A stretch of DNA of 64,000 nt from Umezawaea sp049997955 (GTDB lineage Bacteria > Actinomycetota > Actinomycetes > Mycobacteriales > Pseudonocardiaceae), in NCBI GenBank assembly GCA_049997955.1, contig JAEBDY010000013.1, positions 248,001 through 312,000 of the forward strand. The letters run 5' to 3'. Within the stretch, counting starts at the first letter, position 1. Each line of letters starts with the position of its first letter. Of the stretch, positions 8,622-16,348 are shown piece after piece. The notes below the pieces were generated by a model. It was not told the origin of the DNA. It saw nothing but the letters and a program-made list of their open reading frames with translations, and did no database searches. The translations under genes and the position numbers were made by a program.

Positions 8622-11318
8622 ATGCAGACCTGGGCAAAGCGCGGAATCCAGTCCGCGCTTGTGACTGGTGGTTTGCTGATGCTCGGAACGGGCATCGCTT
8701 CTGCCCAGGAGAACGTCAACCCGGACACCCCGCCGTCGACCATCGACGGCGGGATCACGGTGCCGATCGACTTGGCGCACGACGCCTTCAGCGCCCCCGT
8801 CGGTCAGCTCGAACTGCCCGAGTTCCACCACGAGGTGGCCTCGGACCAGCTCGCCAGCACGAACCCGCTGATCCGCAACCCCGCGGGTCTCGTGGAAACG
8901 ATCAACGCCAACCGCGGCAACGTGGTCCAGCCCAACGCCATCACGCCGGTCAACGCCTGCGGCAACGGCGTCGTGGCCGGTTACGACGCGACCCTGAACA
9001 CCACGTGCAGCCCGACCGCGACGCAGCCCGAAGCCGAGGCCGGTTCCGAAACCGCCGCCGCGGTCGTCGACACCGTGCTCACGCCGCGGGAGATCGGCGA
9101 CGGCAGCGAGCTCGACTCGTTGTCGGGCAGCATCGACACCGCTCAGGACGCGGTGCCCAGCCAGGCGGTGAACGACACGATCGAAGCCGTGGACCACACC
9201 CGCACCGAGCTGGAGGAGGCGCGCGACGCGATCAAGTCCGTCGGTTCCCTGAAGACCAACGGCGACCAGAGCTTCGACAGCGGCGCCATCGACCCGGCCA
9301 CGCAGGGCTGGCCGTCGTCCCAGGAGGCCGACGACCTCCCGACGTGGACCGGGGCGGGCGACAACCCGGCCACCTCCACGGGCAACGCGGTGCAGCCGCA
9401 GGCCGCGGGCCCGGTGTGGGTCGACGACGACGCGTTCGCGGCCTACCCCTCCGCGAGCGGCCGCTCGTTGGACGGGCCAGGGGCGGGCGACTTCACCAGC
9501 GCGACGGACGTGCACCCGACCCTGTCCGGCGACCTGGCCGACCACTCCGGTGGTGGCAACGCCGCGTCGGAGATCGGCAACCCGACGGCGGAGCACGCCG
9601 ACGACCTCCCGACCTCGAACCCGGTGCCCACCTTCGGCGACCCCGTCGGGGCGGGCAAGACCCCCTCGAACGTCGACTCCGCGCTGGACTTCTCGGCCGT
9701 CGGCGACGCCGTCGGTGACAGCGTCGACTCCGCGCTGGACCTCCCCGCCGTTGCGGACGCCGTCGACGACAGCGCCGAAGGCGTCGTCGCGGGCGACGTG
9801 GTCCGGGTTCCCGAGGCGTCGGCCCTCCAGGCCTTCGCCGACGTGGTCGGTGTGGACGACGACGCCACGACCGACCGCGCCCCGATCCCCGGTGGCGACA
9901 CCACGAGCACCGCGTTGGGCAAGGACGCTTCGGTGTCGGGCGACCTGGTCGAGCTTCCGTCCGCCGCGGCGGACGCCTTCAACGGGCCGGTCCCCGACGG
10001 CGCCCTCCCGGACACCACGCTGATCAGCGACTCGGGCGGCGAGACCCTGACCGGGTACGGCGACCTGACCACGGACGACATCTCGGCTCCGGTCGAGTCC
10101 TCCACGCGGGTCTACGACGTGCCCGCCGAGGTGCTCGACACCTCGCTCAGCAACGTCTACGCCAAAGCCCCCCAACTCACCCCCGAGGAGACCGAAGCGG
10201 CGAACCTGGCGCGCGGCGTGCAGATCCCGAAGACCATCGACAGCCTCCTCGGCTCGGGCGACCTGCCCGGCCTGAGCGGGCTGACCAGGCTGCCGGTCCA
10301 GCGCGACGCGCTGGCGCAGCGGAGCTACCAGCACTCGGAGGCGGCCCCGCTCCCCGAACTCCCGCTCCCCTACGCCCTGATGCGGGGTGGCGTGCGGGTG
10401 CCCGCCGAGGTGCTCGGCACCGCGCTCCGCACGGCTCCCGTCAAGGCGGCCCAGCTCACCGCCGAGGAGACCGAGGCGGCGAACCTGGCGCGCGGTGTGC
10501 AGATCCCGAAGAGCATCGACAGCCTGCTCACGTCGACCGACGTGCCCAACCTGACCGCGTTCGCGATCCCGACCCAGCGCGGGCCGCTGACCTCCCGCCT
10601 GCCCGAAGCCCCGACGGTGCGTGGCGTTCCGGTCCCGGTCGGCCAGACCGCCCGGCAGATCTCCGACGCGGCGGCCCAGGCAGGCAGGCCCGCGCCCTCC
10701 GGCCGTTCGGTCAGCGGTCACGGCGTCGCCGTGACCGGGGAGAGCCTGCCCGTCCAGCCCCGGTTCATGGTGGGCCAAACGTCCGACGCCGCCGCGCTGA
10801 CGAAGATGACCGTGCCGCGGGGCAGCTACTTCGACAAGGTTTCCGACATGTCGGGATCCGACACGGCGGGGCAGACCGAGCGAGCGGTGAACAAGTTGTC
10901 CGACACCGCGGCCGAGACCTCGCTGCCCGTTCCGCACCAGCACGTGAACCTGACCGAGGAGCGCTCCTTCAGCGGTTTGCTCCCGATCTCGGACGACACG
11001 GGCTTCGGCGCCGTCCCGGTCATCAGGAGCCTGGTCCCGCTGAACACGGGCCGCAACCTGACCGCGACGCCGTCGTTCCCGTTCGCCGCCCCGGCCATGC
11101 CGGTCATCCTGCCGGTGGTGCCGGTCGCGCAGCCGCGGGCGTTCTCCGAGGGCATCCCGCTGGACGGCGTCCAGCTCAACCCGACGAGCAGCTACATGGA
11201 CATCCCGGCCTTCCCGGTCGGGCAGCGCTCCTACCGCGCACCGGCCCTCGCGGGCCTGGACACCCGGACGATGTTCGGTTCGCTGGACGACACCGTCCAG
11301 TTCGAGCGCGTCCAGTGA
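8622..11318 (+). CDS. Large exported low-complexity protein with internal repeat
   Basis: 898 residues. The start is clear: AAGGAG, 7 bases, ATG. A Sec-type signal peptide (MQTWAKRGIQSALVTGGLLM, cleavage expected after about residue 29 at ASA-QE) is of a type I associate with Pseudonocardiaceae exported proteins of unknown role. The mature part is acidic, rich in Asp, Ser, Ala, Gly and Pro, and shows no enzymatic motif. Two copies of a roughly 65-residue module occur (DNA about 10111-10320 and 10390-10600), each containing LARGVQIPK and an RVPAEVL element. A shorter duplication, VDSALDFSAVGDAV/VDSALDLPAVADAV, lies near 9676-9760. There is no clear C-terminal anchor or sorting signal. A surface or matrix structural role is a guess. 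Confidence 0.8.
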   Translation: MQTWAKRGIQSALVTGGLLMLGTGIASAQENVNPDTPPSTIDGGITVPIDLAHDAFSAPVGQLELPEFHHEVASDQLASTNPLIRNPAGLVETINANRGNVVQPNAITPVNACGNGVVAGYDATLNTTCSPTATQPEAEAGSETAAAVVDTVLTPREIGDGSELDSLSGSIDTAQDAVPSQAVNDTIEAVDHTRTELEEARDAIKSVGSLKTNGDQSFDSGAIDPATQGWPSSQEADDLPTWTGAGDNPATSTGNAVQPQAAGPVWVDDDAFAAYPSASGRSLDGPGAGDFTSATDVHPTLSGDLADHSGGGNAASEIGNPTAEHADDLPTSNPVPTFGDPVGAGKTPSNVDSALDFSAVGDAVGDSVDSALDLPAVADAVDDSAEGVVAGDVVRVPEASALQAFADVVGVDDDATTDRAPIPGGDTTSTALGKDASVSGDLVELPSAAADAFNGPVPDGALPDTTLISDSGGETLTGYGDLTTDDISAPVESSTRVYDVPAEVLDTSLSNVYAKAPQLTPEETEAANLARGVQIPKTIDSLLGSGDLPGLSGLTRLPVQRDALAQRSYQHSEAAPLPELPLPYALMRGGVRVPAEVLGTALRTAPVKAAQLTAEETEAANLARGVQIPKSIDSLLTSTDVPNLTAFAIPTQRGPLTSRLPEAPTVRGVPVPVGQTARQISDAAAQAGRPAPSGRSVSGHGVAVTGESLPVQPRFMVGQTSDAAALTKMTVPRGSYFDKVSDMSGSDTAGQTERAVNKLSDTAAETSLPVPHQHVNLTEERSFSGLLPISDDTGFGAVPVIRSLVPLNTGRNLTATPSFPFAAPAMPVILPVVPVAQPRAFSEGIPLDGVQLNPTSSYMDIPAFPVGQRSYRAPALAGLDTRTMFGSLDDTVQFERVQ

Positions 11319-11348
11319 TCGACTGAGTTCCGCTCCTCGCGGGAACAC

Positions 11349-11380
11349 CGGGCCCCCGACGCGCACGCGTCGGGGGCCCG
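11349..11380. terminator. Strong bidirectional terminator hairpin
   Basis: Perfect 15-base arms (11349-11363 and 11366-11380), GC-rich, lie between the convergent genes ending at 11318 and 11389. The core is GGGCCCCCGACGCG, with TTCCGTTCC on the right flank. The two-base formal spacer means the loop would open a little. It serves as terminator for the exported protein gene and probably for the GGDEF gene read from the other side. Confidence 0.85.
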
Positions 11381-11388
11381 TTCCGTTC

Positions 11389-12231
11389 CTACCCGCGCAG
11401 CCGTTCCTCGACGTGGGCGATGACGGAGTGCATCGGGGCGGCGCCGTCGCTGGTCACCCAGCACACCCGGACGCCGGGTCGGATGCGGGTGTGCGCGACC
11501 CGCACGGCCCGACCCGCCAGTTCGCGCACGCGTTCCGCGACCGCCTCGCCCGACCCGCAGCTGTGCTCGGCGATGACGGCGAACTCGTCGCCGCCGTACC
11601 TGGCGACGGTGTAGTCCTCGCGCAGCCCTTCCCGCAGGCGGCCGCCGATCACGGTCAGCAGTTCGTCGCCCCGGTGGAAGCCGTGCTCCGCGTTGACCCC
11701 GGCCAGGTGGTGCACGTCGACCAGCACGAGCGTCACGACCGTCCCGTGGGTGCGCGCCCGTGCCAGGGCCTGGTCGAGCCGGTCGTGCAGCAGGGCCCGA
11801 CCGGGGAGCCCGGTCAGCGGATCCACCAGCCCGCGGCTGCGCGGCACGTCCGTGTGCACGGGCTGGAGGAACACCACCACCCGAGGCTCGCCCCGCACCT
11901 CCAGCGGGTGGCACTCGACCCACACCTGCAGGTGCGGCAACCCCGCCCGCACGACCACGACGGGGACCGTCAGCACGGCGCCCGTCCGCAGCACCTGGTC
12001 GGCGATCTCACCCCGGTTCGGCAACGGCGCCCCGGAGTCGTCGCGCACGGACCACCCCAACGGCCGCCGCCCGGACAGCAGCTCCTCCGACCGCAACCCC
12101 AGCATGTCCGCCGCGATCCGGTTCCCCGCCAGCACGTCCCCGTGCGCGTCCATCAGCACGACGCCGACGGGTAGCTCGGCGATCAGTTCGTCCCACACCG
12201 GGCGGGTGAGGGCTGTCTGCACGGTACGCAT
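11389..12231 (-). CDS. PAS-GGDEF protein, probable soluble diguanylate cyclase
   Basis: 280 residues without membrane segments. An N-terminal PAS-like sensor (about 10-110) starts LIAELPVGVVLMDAHG. A GGDEF domain (about 125-280) has DPLTGLPGRALLHDRL and an intact YGGDEFAVI. The RxxD inhibitory site is not in register (REDY precedes), so product inhibition is doubtful. ATG at 12231 follows GGAAGG by about 10 bases; the in-frame extension upstream looks non-coding. This is the second GGDEF gene in the window, again without a phosphodiesterase partner. It likely responds to a small ligand or redox cue through PAS, which is inferred from architecture only. Confidence 0.85.
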   Translation of the reverse strand: MRTVQTALTRPVWDELIAELPVGVVLMDAHGDVLAGNRIAADMLGLRSEELLSGRRPLGWSVRDDSGAPLPNRGEIADQVLRTGAVLTVPVVVVRAGLPHLQVWVECHPLEVRGEPRVVVFLQPVHTDVPRSRGLVDPLTGLPGRALLHDRLDQALARARTHGTVVTLVLVDVHHLAGVNAEHGFHRGDELLTVIGGRLREGLREDYTVARYGGDEFAVIAEHSCGSGEAVAERVRELAGRAVRVAHTRIRPGVRVCWVTSDGAAPMHSVIAHVEERLRG

Positions 12232-12361
12232 GCGGCTCGTACCTTCCGCTGGCTGCCATGGCCTGTTCGTGAAGAGCATCCCCGCAGGTAGCAGCCATTT
12301 CAATAGGCCCAATGACACCCAGTTCGGTGATCTTTCACCCCGGATGTAACGCCGTGACCTG

Positions 12362-13240
12362 CTAGGCCAACCGGGCGATCATGGACCCGAAGTCAACTTC
12401 GGACACGATCGGCACCTCATATGCCCGAGCACGGCGCGCCTTGCTGGACAACGTGAACGGATCGGCCGCGACGAGCACCCGCGTCGCCTTCGTGACGTAC
12501 CCCTGGATGACCCGCAACCCGGCGGCGGAGGCCCGGTCGACCCACACGTCGCGCGGATCCGCCATCTGCCCCGTGAACACCACCGTGTCACCCCGGACCA
12601 GCGACACCGGTTCCGCGCCGGACGCCCGCTGCGCCACCACCTGACCGCGTCGAACGAGGTGGGCCGTCTCCGAGTCGAACGCGGGCCACGGCTCGTGCTC
12701 GGCCGAGTCGACCAGGTCCCGCCAGGGCGAGGGACGGCCTGCGGTCCGCAGGTACCCGGCGAACAACCCCGCCGCCGCGTGGGCGTCGTGCAACGCCGAG
12801 TGCGCGTCGACCAGCGCCACCCCGGCCGCGTCGCAACAGGCCCGCAGCGACCGCCCACCCCGGTGGGGCAGGTACTGGTCGGCCAGCCGCATCGTGCACA
12901 GCCCGCCGGTCGGCCACTCCACGCCCAGCCGACCGAACTCGGCGGCCAGGAACCGCGCGTCGAAGCTCAGGTTGTGCGCCACCAGCACCCGGTTCCTCAG
13001 CCGCGCGGCCAGCGCTCCACCGAGCTCGGCGAACGTGGGCGCGTGCCAGACCTCCGCCGCGCTGATCCGGTGGACGTGCTGCGGCCCCAGGTCACGGGCC
13101 GGGTTGACAAGCGTGCACCACTCGTCGGTGACGGCACCGTGCTCGTCCAGGTGCACCACCGCGATCTCCACGATCCGATCCCGGCCACGGGCCGCGAATC
13201 CGGTCGTCTCGGTGTCGACGACCGCGTAACCAACACCCAC
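12362..13240 (-). CDS. DEDDh 3'-5' exonuclease with BRCT-like C-terminus
   Basis: 292 residues. The DnaQ-like exonuclease domain (about 1-175) has Exo I VVDTETTG, Exo II AHNLSFDARFL and Exo III HDAHAAAG, the DEDDh set of metal-binding residues and general base. The C-terminal ~90 residues (GDTVVFTGQMADPRD through VTKATRVLVAADP) read as a BRCT-like fold, as in DNA ligase and related actinobacterial exonucleases. A role in DNA repair or proofreading is likely, though this is not the polymerase III epsilon subunit by context. The GTG at 13240, 9 bases after GGAG, is used; a TTG at 13294 is an alternative start. Confidence 0.87.
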   Translation of the reverse strand: MGVGYAVVDTETTGFAARGRDRIVEIAVVHLDEHGAVTDEWCTLVNPARDLGPQHVHRISAAEVWHAPTFAELGGALAARLRNRVLVAHNLSFDARFLAAEFGRLGVEWPTGGLCTMRLADQYLPHRGGRSLRACCDAAGVALVDAHSALHDAHAAAGLFAGYLRTAGRPSPWRDLVDSAEHEPWPAFDSETAHLVRRGQVVAQRASGAEPVSLVRGDTVVFTGQMADPRDVWVDRASAAGLRVIQGYVTKATRVLVAADPFTLSSKARRARAYEVPIVSEVDFGSMIARLA

Positions 13241-13430
13241 CAGCGACCACTCCGATGCCGACGAACGATCTTCGGAATCTACTCGGACGATCAAGGCCGG
13301 TCCGTCGTGGCCCGTGCAGTTCCCTGAATTTTTTTCGTGAATAATCCCAATACGGCAACGAACGTGAGGTATGGGGCGTCCTGGGTAGTACAGCGGGGAA
13401 CACCCGCGGCACCACCACCGGGGGAGTTCC
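13241..13430. promoter_or_regulatory. Divergent promoter region with AT-rich core
   Basis: This 190-base region separates the exonuclease (leftward) from the membrane protein (rightward). It contains one of the few AT-rich patches in the window, around 13325-13356 (a run of seven T followed by CGTGAATAATCCCAATACGG), a plausible site for promoter melting. No operator could be named. GGGGGAG just before 13431 is the ribosome site of the rightward gene. Confidence 0.45.
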
Positions 13431-15206
13431 GTGACCACCACCCTGTCGGCACCGCCGACGACGACGAAGGTCGAACGCCGGGAGCCGACGGCTCCCGAGC
13501 CGCCACGCCGAGCGAGATCGGGCCTCTCCACCACGGCCCAAGCCGTGCTGAGCGCCGCGCTCCTCGGACTGCTGCTGCACCTGAGGTACGGCTACAGCGC
13601 CGGCACCGGCGACCACCTCGTCCTCTCGGCGCTCGGCCTGCACTGGGCGAACCCCGACGACTTCGCGGGCGACTGGGTGATCGAGAACGCCCCGCAGCCC
13701 CACTGGCTCTTCGACGTCGTGACCTGGGTCGGGGCGAGCACCGGCACGCTCGACGCCGTCTACTTCGGCTACTGGGCCCTCGGCCTGCTCGTCTTCGGCG
13801 CGGCGACCGCCATCCTGGCCCGCGCCTGGACGCCCCGGCACACCTGGCAGGCCACCGCCGCCGTCACCGTGATCGGCGCGCTCACCCCGTGGTGGCTGCT
13901 CGGCACCGGGTCACCGATGCTCGCCATCGCACTTCCCGGTGTCCTGTCCGGTTTCCTCCTCTACCTCGCCGTTGCCGCGCTCATCACCGCCCGCCACTGG
14001 TTGGCCGCGGTCGTCTCGATCGCGACCGCACTGGTCCACGTCCAGCAGGGTGCCGTGATCAGCGTGCTTCTCCTGGCGACCGTCGCCGTCCTGGCCGTGC
14101 GCGACCGCCGAGCCCACTGGCCGCTGATCGGCGCCGCGGTGGCGACCACGGCGATCGTCGCGGCCAACCTGGTGGCCCGCCCGGTGGCGGGCAACACCGA
14201 GGACTTCGCCAAGGTCTGCCGCGACCTCATCCCGTACCACTGCGAAGCCACCAGTTGGAGCCCGCAGCTGATGTGGGGAGGCTTCGCGCTGGTCGGCCTC
14301 GCGCTGCTCAGCGTCCTGCACTTCGGTCGAGGCAACCGCGGCCTGTGGGCGGTGCTGGTCCTCCTCCCGGCCGTCGGCCTGACCGCGGGCGTCCTGTTCG
14401 ACCGCTTCGACGTCCCGACCTACGGCGTGCTCGCGCAGGGCTTGAACGTCTACCGACTGGACGTCGTCCTGCTGCCGCTGGCGGTCTGGGGCGCACTGAC
14501 CCCGGTCTTCGCCCTCCGAGCAGCCTGGCAACGACTGCTCCTGCTCCCGCTGGTCGGCGCACTCGCCTACTTCGCCATGGGCGTCAAGGAAACAGAGCCC
14601 GCCTACCCGTTCGCAAGCGACCACGGCGGCCCCTGGATCCTCGTCGCCGCAGGCGCACTGCTCATCGGCTGCCTCACAGTGATCCCCCGCGTCTTGGTGG
14701 TGGCGGGCATCATCACCGGCCTGATCGGCTCGGCGGTAACAGCGGGCGCCCTGACCTGGGCCCCGCTGGACACCCGCTTCATCCCCGACCCGGAACTGCG
14801 CGCGTGGGGCCGAGCAGTGGAAGCGGTAGTCCCCCCGAACAACCAGATCCTGATCCCCCCACTGGCACTGGACATCCGCTTGGCCACCAATCGCGGAGTG
14901 GTGGTCGACTGCAAGAACGGCGCCTACGGCGGCCAAGCCACAAAAGACTACGAGGCCCGCCTAGAAGCACTGGGCGGCGTGGACCAGTGCAACCGCCTCG
15001 ACCCCGCCGGCTACAACTCCCTGACCGCACAACAACTCACCACGATCGCCAAGAAGTACAACGCCAACTACCTGGTCCTGGAACCCGCACAGGCCTGGCA
15101 GGAATCCCGCTACCTGGACGAGGGCTGGACCGTGGTGTTCAGTCCGGACGACGACCGGAAGAACGACGACCTGAAGAACATGGTCCTCAAAGCCCCCTGG
15201 GCCTAG
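13431..15206 (+). CDS. Polytopic membrane protein, possible GT-C-like transferase
   Basis: 591 residues, not firmly recognised. A Thr/Pro/Arg-rich cytoplasmic N-terminus (about 1-35) is followed by roughly 11-12 hydrophobic segments, among them AQAVLSAALLGLLL, GVLSGFLLYLAVAALI and GALLIGCLTVIPRVL. The soluble C-terminus (about 450-591) begins WGRAVEAVVPPNNQILIPP and ends in a charged, Trp-containing tail. Early acidic positions in the first loop (DDFAGDWV) and the overall layout resemble GT-C glycosyltransferases, but no diagnostic motif is secure. The GTG start lies close to GGGGGAG. No neighbour suggests a pathway. Confidence 0.7.
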   Translation: MTTTLSAPPTTTKVERREPTAPEPPRRARSGLSTTAQAVLSAALLGLLLHLRYGYSAGTGDHLVLSALGLHWANPDDFAGDWVIENAPQPHWLFDVVTWVGASTGTLDAVYFGYWALGLLVFGAATAILARAWTPRHTWQATAAVTVIGALTPWWLLGTGSPMLAIALPGVLSGFLLYLAVAALITARHWLAAVVSIATALVHVQQGAVISVLLLATVAVLAVRDRRAHWPLIGAAVATTAIVAANLVARPVAGNTEDFAKVCRDLIPYHCEATSWSPQLMWGGFALVGLALLSVLHFGRGNRGLWAVLVLLPAVGLTAGVLFDRFDVPTYGVLAQGLNVYRLDVVLLPLAVWGALTPVFALRAAWQRLLLLPLVGALAYFAMGVKETEPAYPFASDHGGPWILVAAGALLIGCLTVIPRVLVVAGIITGLIGSAVTAGALTWAPLDTRFIPDPELRAWGRAVEAVVPPNNQILIPPLALDIRLATNRGVVVDCKNGAYGGQATKDYEARLEALGGVDQCNRLDPAGYNSLTAQQLTTIAKKYNANYLVLEPAQAWQESRYLDEGWTVVFSPDDDRKNDDLKNMVLKAPWA

Positions 15207-15230
15207 AAACCACGAACCTGTGCTCGGAAG

Positions 15231-15314
15231 CGGGAAGCGGGAAGCGGGAAGCGGGAAGCGGGAAGCGGGAAGCGGGAAGCGGGAAGCGGGAAGCGGGAAG
15301 CGGGAAGCGGGAAG
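15231..15314 (+). repeat. Tandem heptamer array, 12 perfect copies of CGGGAAG
   Basis: Twelve uninterrupted copies of the 7-base unit follow a partial copy at 15225-15230. The array begins about 25 bases after the stop of the 13431 gene. It decays to the right into degenerate CCGGGAGG/CCAGGAACC-type units until about 15440. Lying outside any gene, with a unit not divisible by three, it can change copy number by slippage without harming a protein. Confidence 0.95.
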
Positions 15315-15472
15315 CCCAGGGACCGGGAGGCCGGAAAACCGGGAGGCCTGGGAACCGGGAGGCCCAGGAGCCGGAGGCTAGAAAGGGTCAGGAAACCTGA
15401 AGGGTCGGAGGCTCAGGAATCCAGAAGGCCAGGAACCTCAACCCACCGCAAACTCAAGGCAGGGCCACAGAC

Positions 15473-15591
15473 GTGGCCGATTTTACTCGGGGGATTTGAC
15501 CCTTAAAATTGGTGATCGGGCAGGCTTTCGGGACTGCCCTTTTAGCCCGATCAAGGGTCAAATCGAGGGGTCCCCGAGTCAAATCGGCCAC
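15473..15591. repeat. 119-base imperfect palindrome
   Basis: The ends GTGGCCGATTT (15473 onward) and AAATCGGCCAC (to 15591) are exact inverted copies. Both arms continue inward through ACTCGGGG and GATTTGACCCTT with a small insertion in the right arm. The centre has a further GATCGGGC/GCCCGATC pair around a GGGCAGGC and GCCC core. It is the main structured element of the gene-free stretch 15207-15955. It could be a terminator, a small non-autonomous mobile element or a remnant of one. Confidence 0.75.
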
Positions 15592-15850
15592 AGCACGACG
15601 GCGGCGGAGCCAGCGCACACAGCACAGCGCAACCAGAGCCAGCCCACAGCGCGGCGGCAGCCAGCGCACAGCACGACGGGCGGCGGCAGGACGCACAGCA
15701 CGGCGGCGGCGGTAGCCAGAGTCGGCACAAGCACGGCGGCGGCGGGGCCAGCACAAGACACGGCGGCGATAGCCAGAGCCAGCACAAGCACGATGGCGGA
15801 ACCAGCACCAAAGCCCAGAGCCAGAACCCGAAGCAGCACTAGAACAGCAC
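15592..15850. other. Low-complexity CAGCAC/GGCGGC-rich non-coding DNA
   Basis: Irregular repeats of AGCACGGCGGCGG, CCAGAGCCAGCAC and CAGCGCACAGCAC fill this stretch. No reading frame has start, ribosome site and codon use resembling a gene, and the apparent Arg/Ala/Thr-rich translations are products of the repeat. The rest of the gap to 15955 shows nothing recognisable. Confidence 0.6.
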
Positions 15851-15955
15851 TAGAGCAGCAAAGCCAGCACAGACTGTCGTCGTGCCTCAGTGGGCTACTG
15901 GGTCACAGCCAATGAAATCCGGCACAGGCCCGCGCTCCCCACACCCCACCCAAGA

Positions 15956-16348
15956 TCAACCACCAACACCCGTGAACAACTCCGGGTAGTACCGGGGACA
16001 AACGCAGTGCTCACGCTCCACCGGCGGGTCGATGACCAGTTCCGGCGCGATCCACTCCTCCAAAGCCCGTGCCCGCACCACGGTCTCCTCGGTCACATCC
16101 CAAACATGATCCGGATCGAACAGGCTGACCTCGACCCGCTCCCGGACCATCCGCACCCAACCCCCAGCAACGCGAAACCGCTCGAGCAACCCAGGCGAGG
16201 CCCGCGACAGCAGCACCACCAGCTGATCACCGTCGTTGGCGTGCCCACCCACGGCCCGGCAGTACCGGAAGTACCGCAAAGTGGGCACCCACTCCGCCAG
16301 CTCGGCTTTGCCGTGCCGCTCGTAGAGCCACTGCTCCCACCGGGTCAC
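15956..16348 (-). CDS. Small conserved-looking hypothetical protein downstream of dnaB
   Basis: 130 residues, not recognised. The GTG start abuts the dnaB stop with no base between them, so it is read from the dnaB transcript and probably translationally coupled. The protein is soluble and rich in Trp, Arg and Glu (WEQWLYERHGKAELAEW, ARALEEWIAPELV), with two Cys near the C-terminus in HCVCPRYY. Codon use is normal for the window. Linkage to the replicative helicase might suggest a replication or nucleic-acid role, but nothing in the sequence proves it. Confidence 0.65.
   Translation of the reverse strand: MTRWEQWLYERHGKAELAEWVPTLRYFRYCRAVGGHANDGDQLVVLLSRASPGLLERFRVAGGWVRMVRERVEVSLFDPDHVWDVTEETVVRARALEEWIAPELVIDPPVEREHCVCPRYYPELFTGVGG

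Noticed and set aside
15231..15314. CRISPR array
   Set aside because: The repeat unit is 7 bases with no spacers; no cas gene lies nearby.
15496..15915. Small genes in the repeat island
   Set aside because: The translations are Thr/Ala/Arg repeats generated by the low-complexity DNA and have no ribosome site.
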